Program-made: the position numbers and the translations under genes
DNA from: Sedimenticola sp.
GTDB taxonomy: Bacteria; Pseudomonadota; Gammaproteobacteria; Chromatiales; Chromatiaceae
Length of the DNA stretch: 13,588 nucleotides
Reading direction: 5' to 3'
NCBI GenBank assembly: GCA_030619405.1
Contig: JAUXBK010000043.1
Span: forward strand, 1-13,588
Shown here: positions 6,739 through 13,501 of the stretch, piece after piece
How positions within the stretch are numbered: position 1 is the first letter of the stretch
Layout of the letters: each line of letters begins with the position of its first letter
The notes under the pieces: model-generated
Seen by the model: the letters and a program-made list of their open reading frames with translations, nothing else
Database searches by the model: none
What the model was told of the DNA's origin: nothing

Positions 6739-7845
6739 ATGAGATACCTAAGAAAGAGGGAAGTTATTCAAGTAACGTTATTCGTTTTTCTAGCGTCCGT
6801 TACGTTGTTGTGTGCTTCTCAAGAAGCAAGATTGAAGATCATTGGCGGTGAAATTTCCCCCAAAGACGCTTGGCCATGGATGGCTGCCATCCTAATCTTT
6901 GATCCCGTCATCCCGGATTACGCCTATTTCTGCGGCGGTACAGTGGTACACCCCTCCTGGGTCCTGACCGCCGCTCATTGCGTTATCGGCGAGGGAGGTC
7001 ACCCAGCTAATCCGGAAGACACCTACGTTCTTACCGGCCAGTCCAATCTCCTGGCCATCGATGCAGAGTGGACCCGAGCCAACAGCATCCTGATTCACCC
7101 TCGACACGACCCGAAGGAATTCGCCAACGACATTGCGTTGATTGAACTTGAGCATCCAGTGGCGGTGGATACCGTCCGGTTAGCGGGTATGACCTTTGAC
7201 CAGCCGTTATTAAACCCAGGCACCATGGCCACGGCGATCGGCTGGGGCAATACCTCAGCCACCAGTATTGAGTTCCCTTATGATCTTCACCAGGTCGATG
7301 TACCGGTTGTCGAGAACAAGGCCTGTGATGAGGTCTACATCAACCTCAACATGCAGCCGGCCATGGTCTGTGCCGGCTACCGGGAGGGAGGCAAAGACCC
7401 GTCTGTTGGAGACAGCGGAGGTCCATTAGTTGCAAGCACGGCAGCAACAAACCACGAATGGACCCAGATTGGGATCACGGTTTCCGGCACCGTGTTTGGG
7501 GAAACTTATAGTGCCTACACCCGGGTGTCACGTTACAGTGCCTGGGTGTCAGAAAATATCTGTCGTGATCAGCCTCTGTTGGGAGCGCCAATGATTCAGA
7601 CTCAGCTGCAGGGCAACGTCGCGTCGCTGGATTACGTTCCGGTGCCCCATGCTTCAGGGTATCGGGTCTACTGGGCGCCCTACCCGGAGATGGAACCCAT
7701 CTATCAGATGGACCTGGGTGACCGCACAAAGCTGAGGGTGACCTTGCCCTGGGGAATACAGCTATACGTTGCGGTGCAGGCGTACAGTGGGAATTGCCTG
7801 GGCCAGTTTTCCAACATCGATACCGTTTTTGTACCACAGCAATAA
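6739..7845 (+). CDS. Secreted trypsin-like (S1) serine protease with C-terminal FnIII-like extension
   Basis: A signal peptide (MRYLRKREV then a hydrophobic core VTLFVFLASVTLL) leads to a short propeptide and the activation site RLK|IIGGE. The catalytic triad, numbered from ATG 6739, is H80 in LTAAHC, D131 in NDIALIEL and S226 in GDSGGPL. D220 corresponds to trypsin Asp189, so cleavage after Arg or Lys is expected. Cys65-Cys81 and Cys196-Cys211 match the 42-58 and 168-182 disulfides, but the usual Cys before GDSGG (191) is replaced (DPSVGDSGG) and its partner 220 is also missing. From about residue 280 a region with PHASGYRVYWAPY resembles a fibronectin III fold. Starts at 6724 and 6733 are possible; 6739 has AGAGG 5 nt upstream and gives the cleanest signal peptide. 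It is a single gene, with no partner visible. Confidence 0.92.
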   Translation: MRYLRKREVIQVTLFVFLASVTLLCASQEARLKIIGGEISPKDAWPWMAAILIFDPVIPDYAYFCGGTVVHPSWVLTAAHCVIGEGGHPANPEDTYVLTGQSNLLAIDAEWTRANSILIHPRHDPKEFANDIALIELEHPVAVDTVRLAGMTFDQPLLNPGTMATAIGWGNTSATSIEFPYDLHQVDVPVVENKACDEVYINLNMQPAMVCAGYREGGKDPSVGDSGGPLVASTAATNHEWTQIGITVSGTVFGETYSAYTRVSRYSAWVSENICRDQPLLGAPMIQTQLQGNVASLDYVPVPHASGYRVYWAPYPEMEPIYQMDLGDRTKLRVTLPWGIQLYVAVQAYSGNCLGQFSNIDTVFVPQQ

Positions 7846-7985
7846 GCAATAGCTAGTACCTCAAACACTAAATATTGGTTAAACGATTTCCGGATTATTA
7901 TGCGCTTCCTGGTGAAAACCTTGATTAAGTCTCGGCACTCTGTTGCCACATTGAGAATTGCCGGGGGGCGGCATGCCCAATCAGG

Positions 7986-8621
7986 TTAGCACCTGGATCC
8001 TGCAGGTAGTACGTCTTCCAGCGTCTGCTGGGGGAGCGCTATGCCATGCCGCTCCCGAAGCTGCCGGTCGAAGGCCGCGACCGAGCCGGGGCGTGGTTTC
8101 ATCTTCTGCAGCAGGCTGGTCAGATCCTCGATGACCGCCCAGGGGTAGATGATCCAGCGCCAGTTCACCACCTCTTCAACAAAATAATCGGGTACGAAGG
8201 CAGAGGTTCTTTTGTGGTGCAGCACGGCAGTCATCAGCGCTTCCGGTGTCCCCTGGCGCTGCAGGTGTCTGGTCGCGACTTCGAAGGTATCGCCTGAATC
8301 ACTGACATCGTCCACCAGCAGCAGACGTTTGCCGTCGATATTGGCGCCGAGCGGATAGCGCACCTTGGCGACCCTCTCCTTGTGTATGCCATGGTAGTGC
8401 TCGACCTTGACACTGACCAGGTCGAAAATACCGAGATAGTCTGAGAGGATGCGTGCCGGGAGGTAGCCTCCGCGTGCGATAGCGACAATCATGTCAGGCT
8501 GGAATCCTGAGTCACGCATCGTCATGGCCAGGTCTCTTGCCAGCCGATAAAAATGCTCCCAGGAGATGTACTCACAAGGGGTGCTGCTTTCCGGATTACC
8601 GGGTTGCCTGCTATGCTTCAT
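7986..8621 (-). CDS. Phosphoribosyltransferase, hypoxanthine/xanthine-type
   Basis: A PRTase-fold enzyme likely to join PRPP to a purine base in salvage. The 211-aa product has the PRPP-binding motif LLVDDVSDSGDT at residues 101-112, the pyrophosphate loop IARGGYLPAR at 48-57 and the EYISWEHFYRLARDLA N-terminus typical of stand-alone Gpt-like bacterial proteins. The open frame extends upstream to 8741, but that would overlap the divergent gene, and the extension (many W, R, S) lacks conserved features, so I place the start at ATG 8621. No strong ribosome site precedes it. It is convergent with the protease gene and divergent from the NfeD operon. Base specificity cannot be told from sequence; a regulatory PRTase is a less likely alternative. 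Confidence 0.87.
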   Translation of the reverse strand: MKHSRQPGNPESSTPCEYISWEHFYRLARDLAMTMRDSGFQPDMIVAIARGGYLPARILSDYLGIFDLVSVKVEHYHGIHKERVAKVRYPLGANIDGKRLLLVDDVSDSGDTFEVATRHLQRQGTPEALMTAVLHHKRTSAFVPDYFVEEVVNWRWIIYPWAVIEDLTSLLQKMKPRPGSVAAFDRQLRERHGIALPQQTLEDVLPAGSRC

Positions 8622-8674
8622 GTATTTAAGAGTCCATAATTTCACGGAAACGATTATAGTTTGTATTCGGGGCC

Positions 8675-8692
8675 CCAGGATACCACTCCTGG
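8675..8692. promoter_or_regulatory. Inverted repeat in the divergent promoter region
   Basis: CCAGGA-N6-TCCTGG, next to the palindrome GGGGCCCC (8669-8676), lies between the phosphoribosyltransferase and NfeD-family genes. It could be an operator, but nothing in the window names a regulator. Confidence 0.3.
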
Positions 8693-8713
8693 ATAACCAA
8701 ACATGACGCAAAG

Positions 8714-10111
8714 ATGCCCGGTTGTAAAACCATGAGCTCATCCATCCTGAAGCTTGCCTTTATTGTGCTGTTGGTTACAACTGGGTGCCTGAGCGTGGTG
8801 GCGAGCGTCCGTGGCGATTCGGGGGGCGTCGTTATCCTGGAAATTCAGGATGCCATCGGGCCAGCCACCAACGACTACATCGGGCGGTCACTGGAGAGTG
8901 CCTCCGAACAACAGGCCGAACTGGTGGTCATCCGCATGGACACCCCCGGGGGTTTGGACACCTCCATGCGCCGTATCATCAAGAGTATCACCACTTCTTC
9001 TGTTCCAGTGGCCACTTTTGTAGCCCCCAGCGGGGCCCGGGCTGCCAGTGCCGGCACCTATATCCTCTACGCGAGCCATATCGCCGCTATGGCGCCTGGG
9101 ACCAACCTGGGTGCGGCAACCCCGGTTCAGCTGGGTGGGTTGCCGGGAAAAAATGGCGATGACAAGGAGCCAAAGGAGAACAGTGACAAGGGTGAGAAAA
9201 GCTCCGGGCCGACCGGTGACACCAAAACCAGGAAACTGATCAATGATGCCGCCGCCTATGTTCGCGGGTTGGCGCAAATGCGTGGCCGTAACGCCGAGTG
9301 GGCGGAAAAGGCGGTCCGGGAAGGAGCAAGCCTGTCGGCAGCCGAGGCGCTGGACCAGGGAGTCATCGACCTGATAGCCACGGACACCCAGGATCTGCTC
9401 CGGCAGTTGAACGGGTATGCGGTGGATATCCAGGGCGTGAAGAAAAACCTGAACACAGACGGGCTGGCGCTGATTCGCCTCAGCCCTGACTGGCGTAACC
9501 GGCTGCTGGCGGCAATCAGCAACCCTAATGTGGCCTACATACTGATGCTCATCGGGATCTATGGGTTGATCTATGAGTTCTCCAACCCGGGGGCCCTGCT
9601 GCCCGGAATCGTGGGGGCCATCTGCCTGCTGCTGGCGCTCTACGCCTTTCATACCCTGCCCGTCAACTATGCAGGGTTTGCCCTGATCCTGTTGGGCATA
9701 GCCCTGATGGTGGGAGAGGCCTTCGCGCCCAGTTTCGGTGTACTGGGGATTGGTGGGATCGTCGCATTCGTGATTGGGTCCGTTGTCCTGATCGATACAG
9801 AGGCGCCGGGCTACGGTATCTCGCTGCCGTTGATTATTGCCTTTGCCATCGTCAGCGCAGCTATGCTGGTCATGGTGGTGGGCTTGGCGATCAAATCGAG
9901 ACAGCGGCCGGTGGTCAGCGGCCGGGAGCAGTTGCTGGGAGCAACGGGCCGTGCCCTGACCGCGTTTGACAGTGAAGGCCCGGTGCGGGTCCATGGTGAA
10001 GTCTGGCATGCCCGCACCGACAAGCATATAGACGAGGGGCAACGGGTGCGTGTCACTGGACGGGATGGGCTTACCCTCGAGGTTACTTCCAAGCACAAGA
10101 ATGAGGTATGA
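8714..10111 (+). CDS. Membrane-bound ClpP-class serine protease of the NfeD family
   Basis: Long-form NfeD proteins cut hydrophobic C-termini of partner stomatins and act in membrane protein quality control. The 465-aa product has a signal-like segment (ILKLAFIVLLVTTG), a periplasmic ClpP/SppA-like domain (about 37-235) with MDTPGG and the candidate nucleophile S112 in ARAASAGTYI, and a candidate general base K174 in KTRKLINDAA, matching the Ser-Lys dyad of archaeal PH1510. A Gly/Lys/Asp-rich insert sits at about 141-172. Four or five membrane helices follow (about 272-395), then a C-terminal OB-fold NfeD domain (about 400-458). The start could be ATG 8714 or 8732; neither has a clear ribosome site. 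The stop overlaps the next start (ATGA), so translation of the two is probably coupled. Confidence 0.94.
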   Translation: MPGCKTMSSSILKLAFIVLLVTTGCLSVVASVRGDSGGVVILEIQDAIGPATNDYIGRSLESASEQQAELVVIRMDTPGGLDTSMRRIIKSITTSSVPVATFVAPSGARAASAGTYILYASHIAAMAPGTNLGAATPVQLGGLPGKNGDDKEPKENSDKGEKSSGPTGDTKTRKLINDAAAYVRGLAQMRGRNAEWAEKAVREGASLSAAEALDQGVIDLIATDTQDLLRQLNGYAVDIQGVKKNLNTDGLALIRLSPDWRNRLLAAISNPNVAYILMLIGIYGLIYEFSNPGALLPGIVGAICLLLALYAFHTLPVNYAGFALILLGIALMVGEAFAPSFGVLGIGGIVAFVIGSVVLIDTEAPGYGISLPLIIAFAIVSAAMLVMVVGLAIKSRQRPVVSGREQLLGATGRALTAFDSEGPVRVHGEVWHARTDKHIDEGQRVRVTGRDGLTLEVTSKHKNEV

Positions 10112-10860
10112 ATATGGTCGCATACACAGTATACGTGGTGATCACCCTGGTCGTTGTTTTCCTGCTCTCGATGTTCAAGGTACTGCGCGAATATGAGCGG
10201 GGCGTGATCTTTCTGCTTGGGCGGTTCTGGAAGGTCAAAGGGCCAGGCCTGATCATCGTCGTCCCCATCATTCAGCAGATGGTAAGGGTGGATCTGCGCA
10301 CCATTGTGATGGATATTCCCAGCCAGGATGTCATCTCCCGGGACAATGTCTCGGTCAAGGTCAATGCCGTCGTCTATTTCCGGGTGATCGATCCGGAAAG
10401 AGCCATCATTCAGGTGGAAAATTTTTCCCTGGCTATCAGCCAGTTGGCCCAGACCACATTACGATCCGTTCTGGGACAGCATGAGCTGGACGAGATGCTG
10501 TCGGAACGGGAACGCCTCAATTCCGATATCCAGAAAATCCTCGATCAGCAGACCGACGCCTGGGGCGTCAAGGTGGCCAATGTGGAGATCAAGCACGTGG
10601 ACCTGAACGAAAGCATGGTTCGTGCGATCGCCAAGCAGGCAGAGGCCGAGCGCGCCCGGCGCGCCAAGGTGATTCACGCCGAGGGCGAGATGCAGGCAGC
10701 GGAAAAGCTGACAGAGGCCGCCCGCGTCCTGTCCCAGCAACCCCAGGCTCTGCAGCTGAGGTATTTGCAAACGCTGACAGAAATTGCGCCGGGCAAGACC
10801 TCCACTATCGTATTTCCACTTCCCATAGACCTGATAGAACCCCTGTTGAAAAAAAGGTAA
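10108..10860 (+). CDS. Stomatin-like SPFH (slipin) membrane protein
   Basis: SPFH proteins oligomerise into membrane microdomain scaffolds and are the usual partner and substrate of NfeD proteases. The 250-aa product has one N-terminal membrane segment (about 5-24, VYVVITLVVVFLLSMF), then the SPFH core with YERGVIFLLGRFW, PGLIIVVPII, DIPSQDVISRDNVSVKVNAV and GQHELDEMLSERERL. An Ala/Glu/Arg-rich coiled coil (about 172-205) and the hydrophobic tail IVFPLPIDLIEPLL follow; the tail resembles the region cut by NfeD proteases in archaea. ATG 10108 overlaps the NfeD-family stop by 4 bp; ATG 10114 (two residues shorter) has GAGGT 6 nt upstream and may be the true start. Together they form the classic NfeD-stomatin operon. 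Confidence 0.95.
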   Translation: MNMVAYTVYVVITLVVVFLLSMFKVLREYERGVIFLLGRFWKVKGPGLIIVVPIIQQMVRVDLRTIVMDIPSQDVISRDNVSVKVNAVVYFRVIDPERAIIQVENFSLAISQLAQTTLRSVLGQHELDEMLSERERLNSDIQKILDQQTDAWGVKVANVEIKHVDLNESMVRAIAKQAEAERARRAKVIHAEGEMQAAEKLTEAARVLSQQPQALQLRYLQTLTEIAPGKTSTIVFPLPIDLIEPLLKKR

Positions 10861-10886
10861 CCGTTCACGGGATCGTAAAGACTTTT

Positions 10887-10939
10887 AGCCGCGGATTGAC
10901 GCGGACCAAACCGTGTCTGATCCGCGTCAATCCGCGGCT
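10887..10939. repeat. Perfect CCGCGGATTGA-type inverted repeat, likely terminator hairpin
   Basis: AGCCGCGGATTGACGCGGA (10887-10905) is the exact reverse complement of 10921-10939, with a 15-nt loop, and is followed by a run of six T (10941-10946). It begins 26 nt after the SPFH stop and so may terminate the NfeD/SPFH transcript. It is the same repeat family as 2783-2870. Confidence 0.8.
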
Positions 10940-11251
10940 ATTTTTTGTTCGTGGTAACCCGGGTGAAATGGCTGCCCGCCCGCTCCAGGCCACCTCTCAT
11001 GTATAACCCGAGAGGCTGTCCGACTCCGGGCTGACCGGCCCAGTTAACAGGAGAGTGGCCGCCATCCCTCGATTTTTCACTCACTCAGCCGACACAGTAG
11101 TAACTGCTCCACAACAACCTCGAGAAGCGCGACAGACCGGGATGGGTCAGTGGGATGCCAAACACAGGCTTATCCACCCATTTGCCCCTGACAGTGAGGG
11201 TGGCCGATAATATGCTGTACCCTGCATCCATCTATAGCAACCGGACCTCTA

Positions 11252-11257
11252 TATAAT
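11252..11257 (+). promoter_or_regulatory. Consensus -10 element for a leaderless transcript
   Basis: A perfect TATAAT whose predicted start point (about 11264) is only some 4 nt before ATG 11268. No good -35 is visible at 16-18 bp, and there is no Shine-Dalgarno sequence. Confidence 0.45.
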
Positions 11258-11267
11258 TCGGCCATAA

Positions 11268-12236
11268 ATGACCCAAACAGTCGACACAGCAGCAACCTCG
11301 GAGAACATTCCCAGGGTGGCATTCTATGCCGCCCTGGCGTTTCTCGCCGCTACCGCTGTCGCCATCCATTGGCTGGGTGAGGATGGCTCTATACGCCTGC
11401 AATGGCCCTTGCTGTCCCTGTCAGCCCTCTGGCTGCTCATCATATCCTTAACCGCCTGGGAATTCGTCCACGGTGACGCTAGAAACGGCATCGCACTTCA
11501 CTCGCTTGCACTGGTCACTCTGATCCCGGCATTGCGTCTCGCTCTGTCCCCCGGGCGTCCCGGCTGGATCTGGCTGCCTGGGCTCGGCTGGCGCAAACAT
11601 GGCAAGGCCCTGTTCAGGGTACTGGAGCGGACCTTTGCCGCCCCAATGCTTCTCATTGCCGGCCTGATGCTGCCGATCCTGGCAATAGAGATCTTCTGGG
11701 AGTCGGCGACCACGGACACGGTGGTACGCCAGGTGCTGAGCCTGGGCACTGCCACTATCTGGGTGGCGTTCACGGCCGAGTTCATCATCATGATATCGGT
11801 CGCCGATGCCCGATTAAAATACTGCATCAGCCATTGGCTGGACCTGGTCATTATTCTCCTGCCTCTGGTGAGTTATCTTCGTGTATTCCGCTTGATCAAG
11901 CTGGGCAAGATCGCCCGTACCCTGCGCGCCTATCGCATCCGTAGCGTAACCACCAAGGCCTTCCGCGGGGTGGTAACAGCGGATCTGATCGGCCGGCTGT
12001 TGCGGCGCTCGCCCGAGAAACAGGTTGCCCATCTCCAACAGCAGGTGGAACTGCATGAGGAGGAGGCCGAAGAGCTGCGCAGACGCATCGCCGAATTGCA
12101 AAAGAAATCAAGCAAGCCCAAAGGCTTGGCGATACGGAACCTGATGATCGAAGGCAAAGAGGAGCATATGTGTTCCGGTGAAGAAGCAAATGTTTACTAC
12201 GCCCAAAACCCGCCTGAAAAGCACGGTTCAAGGTGA
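11268..12236 (+). CDS. Voltage-sensor-domain membrane protein with C-terminal coiled coil and no pore domain
   Basis: I do not recognise a named family. The 322-aa product has three N-terminal membrane segments (about 16-36, 46-68, 76-93), a basic loop, then a second block that reads as a voltage-sensor domain. S1 is about 124-144. S2 (158-178) carries F168-T-A-E171, the spacing of the Kv charge-transfer centre. S3 carries D192 in WLDLVIILLP. S4 has R205, R208, K211, K214, R217, R220 and R223, basic at every third position. No S5-pore-S6 follows. Instead a coiled coil runs from 253 to 277, with heptad positions V253, L256, V260, H263, A267, L270, I274 and L277, then a hydrophilic tail. Voltage sensor plus coiled coil without a pore is the Hv1 plan, so a proton-conducting or voltage-sensing role is possible; the function is inference. 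Predicted leaderless. The TGA stop abuts a repeat at 12235. Confidence 0.88.
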   Translation: MTQTVDTAATSENIPRVAFYAALAFLAATAVAIHWLGEDGSIRLQWPLLSLSALWLLIISLTAWEFVHGDARNGIALHSLALVTLIPALRLALSPGRPGWIWLPGLGWRKHGKALFRVLERTFAAPMLLIAGLMLPILAIEIFWESATTDTVVRQVLSLGTATIWVAFTAEFIIMISVADARLKYCISHWLDLVIILLPLVSYLRVFRLIKLGKIARTLRAYRIRSVTTKAFRGVVTADLIGRLLRRSPEKQVAHLQQQVELHEEEAEELRRRIAELQKKSSKPKGLAIRNLMIEGKEEHMCSGEEANVYYAQNPPEKHGSR

Positions 12237-12251
12237 ATTCCGGGACGGTAT
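12235..12251 (+). repeat. GAATTCCGGG(G)AC.GTAT repeat, left copy
   Basis: GAATTCCGGGACGGTAT at 12235-12251 matches 13374-13391 except for one missing G and one substitution. It overlaps the stop codon of the voltage-sensor gene. The pair lies in the same orientation on either side of the solute-binding-protein gene. Confidence 0.55.
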
Positions 12252-12361
12252 CGTACAGATAAAGATTGTTCTTTCAAGGGGTTGAGTAGGTCCGACCCTG
12301 TTTTTCTGGTAGCATCAATCATGGTGCCTAAGAATCCAGTTCCCTAAAGATGGAGTTTTTC

Positions 12362-12366
12362 GAGGA
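12362..12366 (+). promoter_or_regulatory. Ribosome binding site that sets the solute-binding-protein start
   Basis: GAGGA, 7 nt before ATG 12374. It lies inside the open frame that begins at 12350, which shows that the upstream ATG is not the start. Confidence 0.7.
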
Positions 12367-12373
12367 CATAGCT

Positions 12374-13366
12374 ATGAAAACAATGAGTAAGCCTTTAGCC
12401 ACTTTGGCCTTTTCAGCAAGTCTGCTGTTTACTGCTGGCGCCGTACAGGCCGCAAATGAGGTGAGTATCAGCGGCGGCAGCCCGACCGGTCAATACATCG
12501 AGATGGCTGAATCCCTTTGTTCAAGCCTGGGGGCACTCCTCAACTGTACAGCCAAACAGTCGGGTGGCAGCATAGCCAACCGGCAAGCCCTCGAGAGAGG
12601 TGAAATCAATGCCGGCCTGATGATGGGACCATTGGCCCGTAACTGGTCGGAGGAACCCGGCTTCAGTGATCGATTTGAAATTGCCCGGACGTTTGGCGAA
12701 GAGAGCCTGTTTGTCATCGGCAAGCCGGAAACTATCAATGCCGTCAAGAACTACCAGGGTATCGAAGAGTCCGCGTTCTTACTGACGATGGTTTTACCAG
12801 GGGAGGGCTCGGGAGATACCCAAACCTTCAGGATGCTGCAGAAAGGGACACCATTGGCGGAAATGGAGCTTAAAGTCGCCCAGGACCGCACTGACATGAT
12901 CAACAAGGTTGCCAACGGCGGACCGGAATACTTAGGATTTGCAGCGCAGTTTGCAAACCCTGAGAACACTTTTTTCAAACAGATTTCGATGGCCGGACTG
13001 GAGATTATGGGCATAGTAGCGCCTGACATGGCGCTGGATGAGATGTATTCGATCAAGACAGTGGTCGTTAAAAATGCCAAGCTGACCAACTGGAAAGCAC
13101 AAGAGATTACGACCGGCAGTCTTCCGGTTGCGCTCGTGGTTAGAACACCCTCTGATTTTGAAGGGCGTGAGGCGAAGCTGCAGAGTGTATTTATAAAGAA
13201 ACTCAAAAAGACACCTGAAGCCAAGCTGTTACCCCAGGCGGGGTGGATCCAGAAACTGGCAAATACCGCCAGCATCAAGGCAGGTCCGACTTTCGATAGT
13301 TTGATGAAGAGTGCGAAAGAGGCTGCACAAGGCGCTGCCGACCGGATAAAGAGTCTGACTAATTAG
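12374..13366 (+). CDS. TAXI-like periplasmic solute-binding protein
   Basis: An exported protein with a signal peptide (MKTMSKPLATLAFSASLLFT, likely cleaved after AVQA at residue 26) and a 304-aa mature domain. The N-terminal SISGGSPTGQYIEMAESLCS, followed by KQSGGSIANRQALERGEINA, matches the glycine-rich ligand-binding start of TAXI proteins, the soluble receptors of a TRAP transporter class for organic acids or amino acids. Cys49 and Cys58 could form a disulfide in the periplasm. The ATG at 12350 is in frame, but GAGGA 7 nt before 12374 and the clean signal peptide fix the start. No TRAP membrane subunit lies in the window, so the protein is an orphan receptor, a sensor partner, or its transporter lies beyond the right edge. 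Substrate unknown. Confidence 0.83.
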   Translation: MKTMSKPLATLAFSASLLFTAGAVQAANEVSISGGSPTGQYIEMAESLCSSLGALLNCTAKQSGGSIANRQALERGEINAGLMMGPLARNWSEEPGFSDRFEIARTFGEESLFVIGKPETINAVKNYQGIEESAFLLTMVLPGEGSGDTQTFRMLQKGTPLAEMELKVAQDRTDMINKVANGGPEYLGFAAQFANPENTFFKQISMAGLEIMGIVAPDMALDEMYSIKTVVVKNAKLTNWKAQEITTGSLPVALVVRTPSDFEGREAKLQSVFIKKLKKTPEAKLLPQAGWIQKLANTASIKAGPTFDSLMKSAKEAAQGAADRIKSLTN

Positions 13367-13373
13367 CTCATCG

Positions 13374-13399
13374 GAATTCCGGGGACAGTATACTTAATT
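13374..13399 (+). repeat. GGGGACAGTATACTTAATT-type repeat, right copy
   Basis: GAATTCCGGGGACAGTAT followed by ACTTAATT begins 8 nt after the solute-binding-protein stop. From memory, this sequence is a frequent flank of REP-associated (Y1/IS200-like) transposase genes in gammaproteobacteria; no such gene is in the window. Confidence 0.6.
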
Positions 13400-13501
13400 T
13401 GTAACCGCTCACAGAAGTTGGAAGCCAGTTCCCCAAACGCTAAATAACTGTGATCAGACGGCGAGGATAAATCGCCGAGTGCAAGGGTCGCAACCGGCGT
13501 C

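Larger units (their letters stand above)
10861..11267. other. Gap between the SPFH gene and the voltage-sensor gene
   Basis: Contains the palindrome at 10887-10939 and, at its right end, TATAAT (11252-11257). Between about 10950 and 11250 I see no repeat or RNA gene. A small frame at 11055-11210 (51 codons, GTG start) has a Shine-Dalgarno only 1 nt away and a His/Pro/Gln/Arg-rich product, so it is not called. Confidence 0.6.

Noticed and set aside
8622..8741. N-terminal extension of the phosphoribosyltransferase
   Set aside because: It would overlap the divergent NfeD-family gene, and the extra 40 residues lie before the conserved start of the family.
8888..10123. Long minus-strand open frame (411 codons) opposite the NfeD-family gene
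   Set aside because: It is antisense to a clear membrane protease; its product is Gln/Asp/Gly-rich without domains.
11055..11210. 51-codon frame with GTG start after AGGAG
   Set aside because: The ribosome site is 1 nt from the GTG, the composition is not protein-like and no motif is visible.
12277..12305. Possible terminator after the voltage-sensor gene (AGGG..CCCT followed by T run)
   Set aside because: The stem is only about 4 bp; too weak to call.
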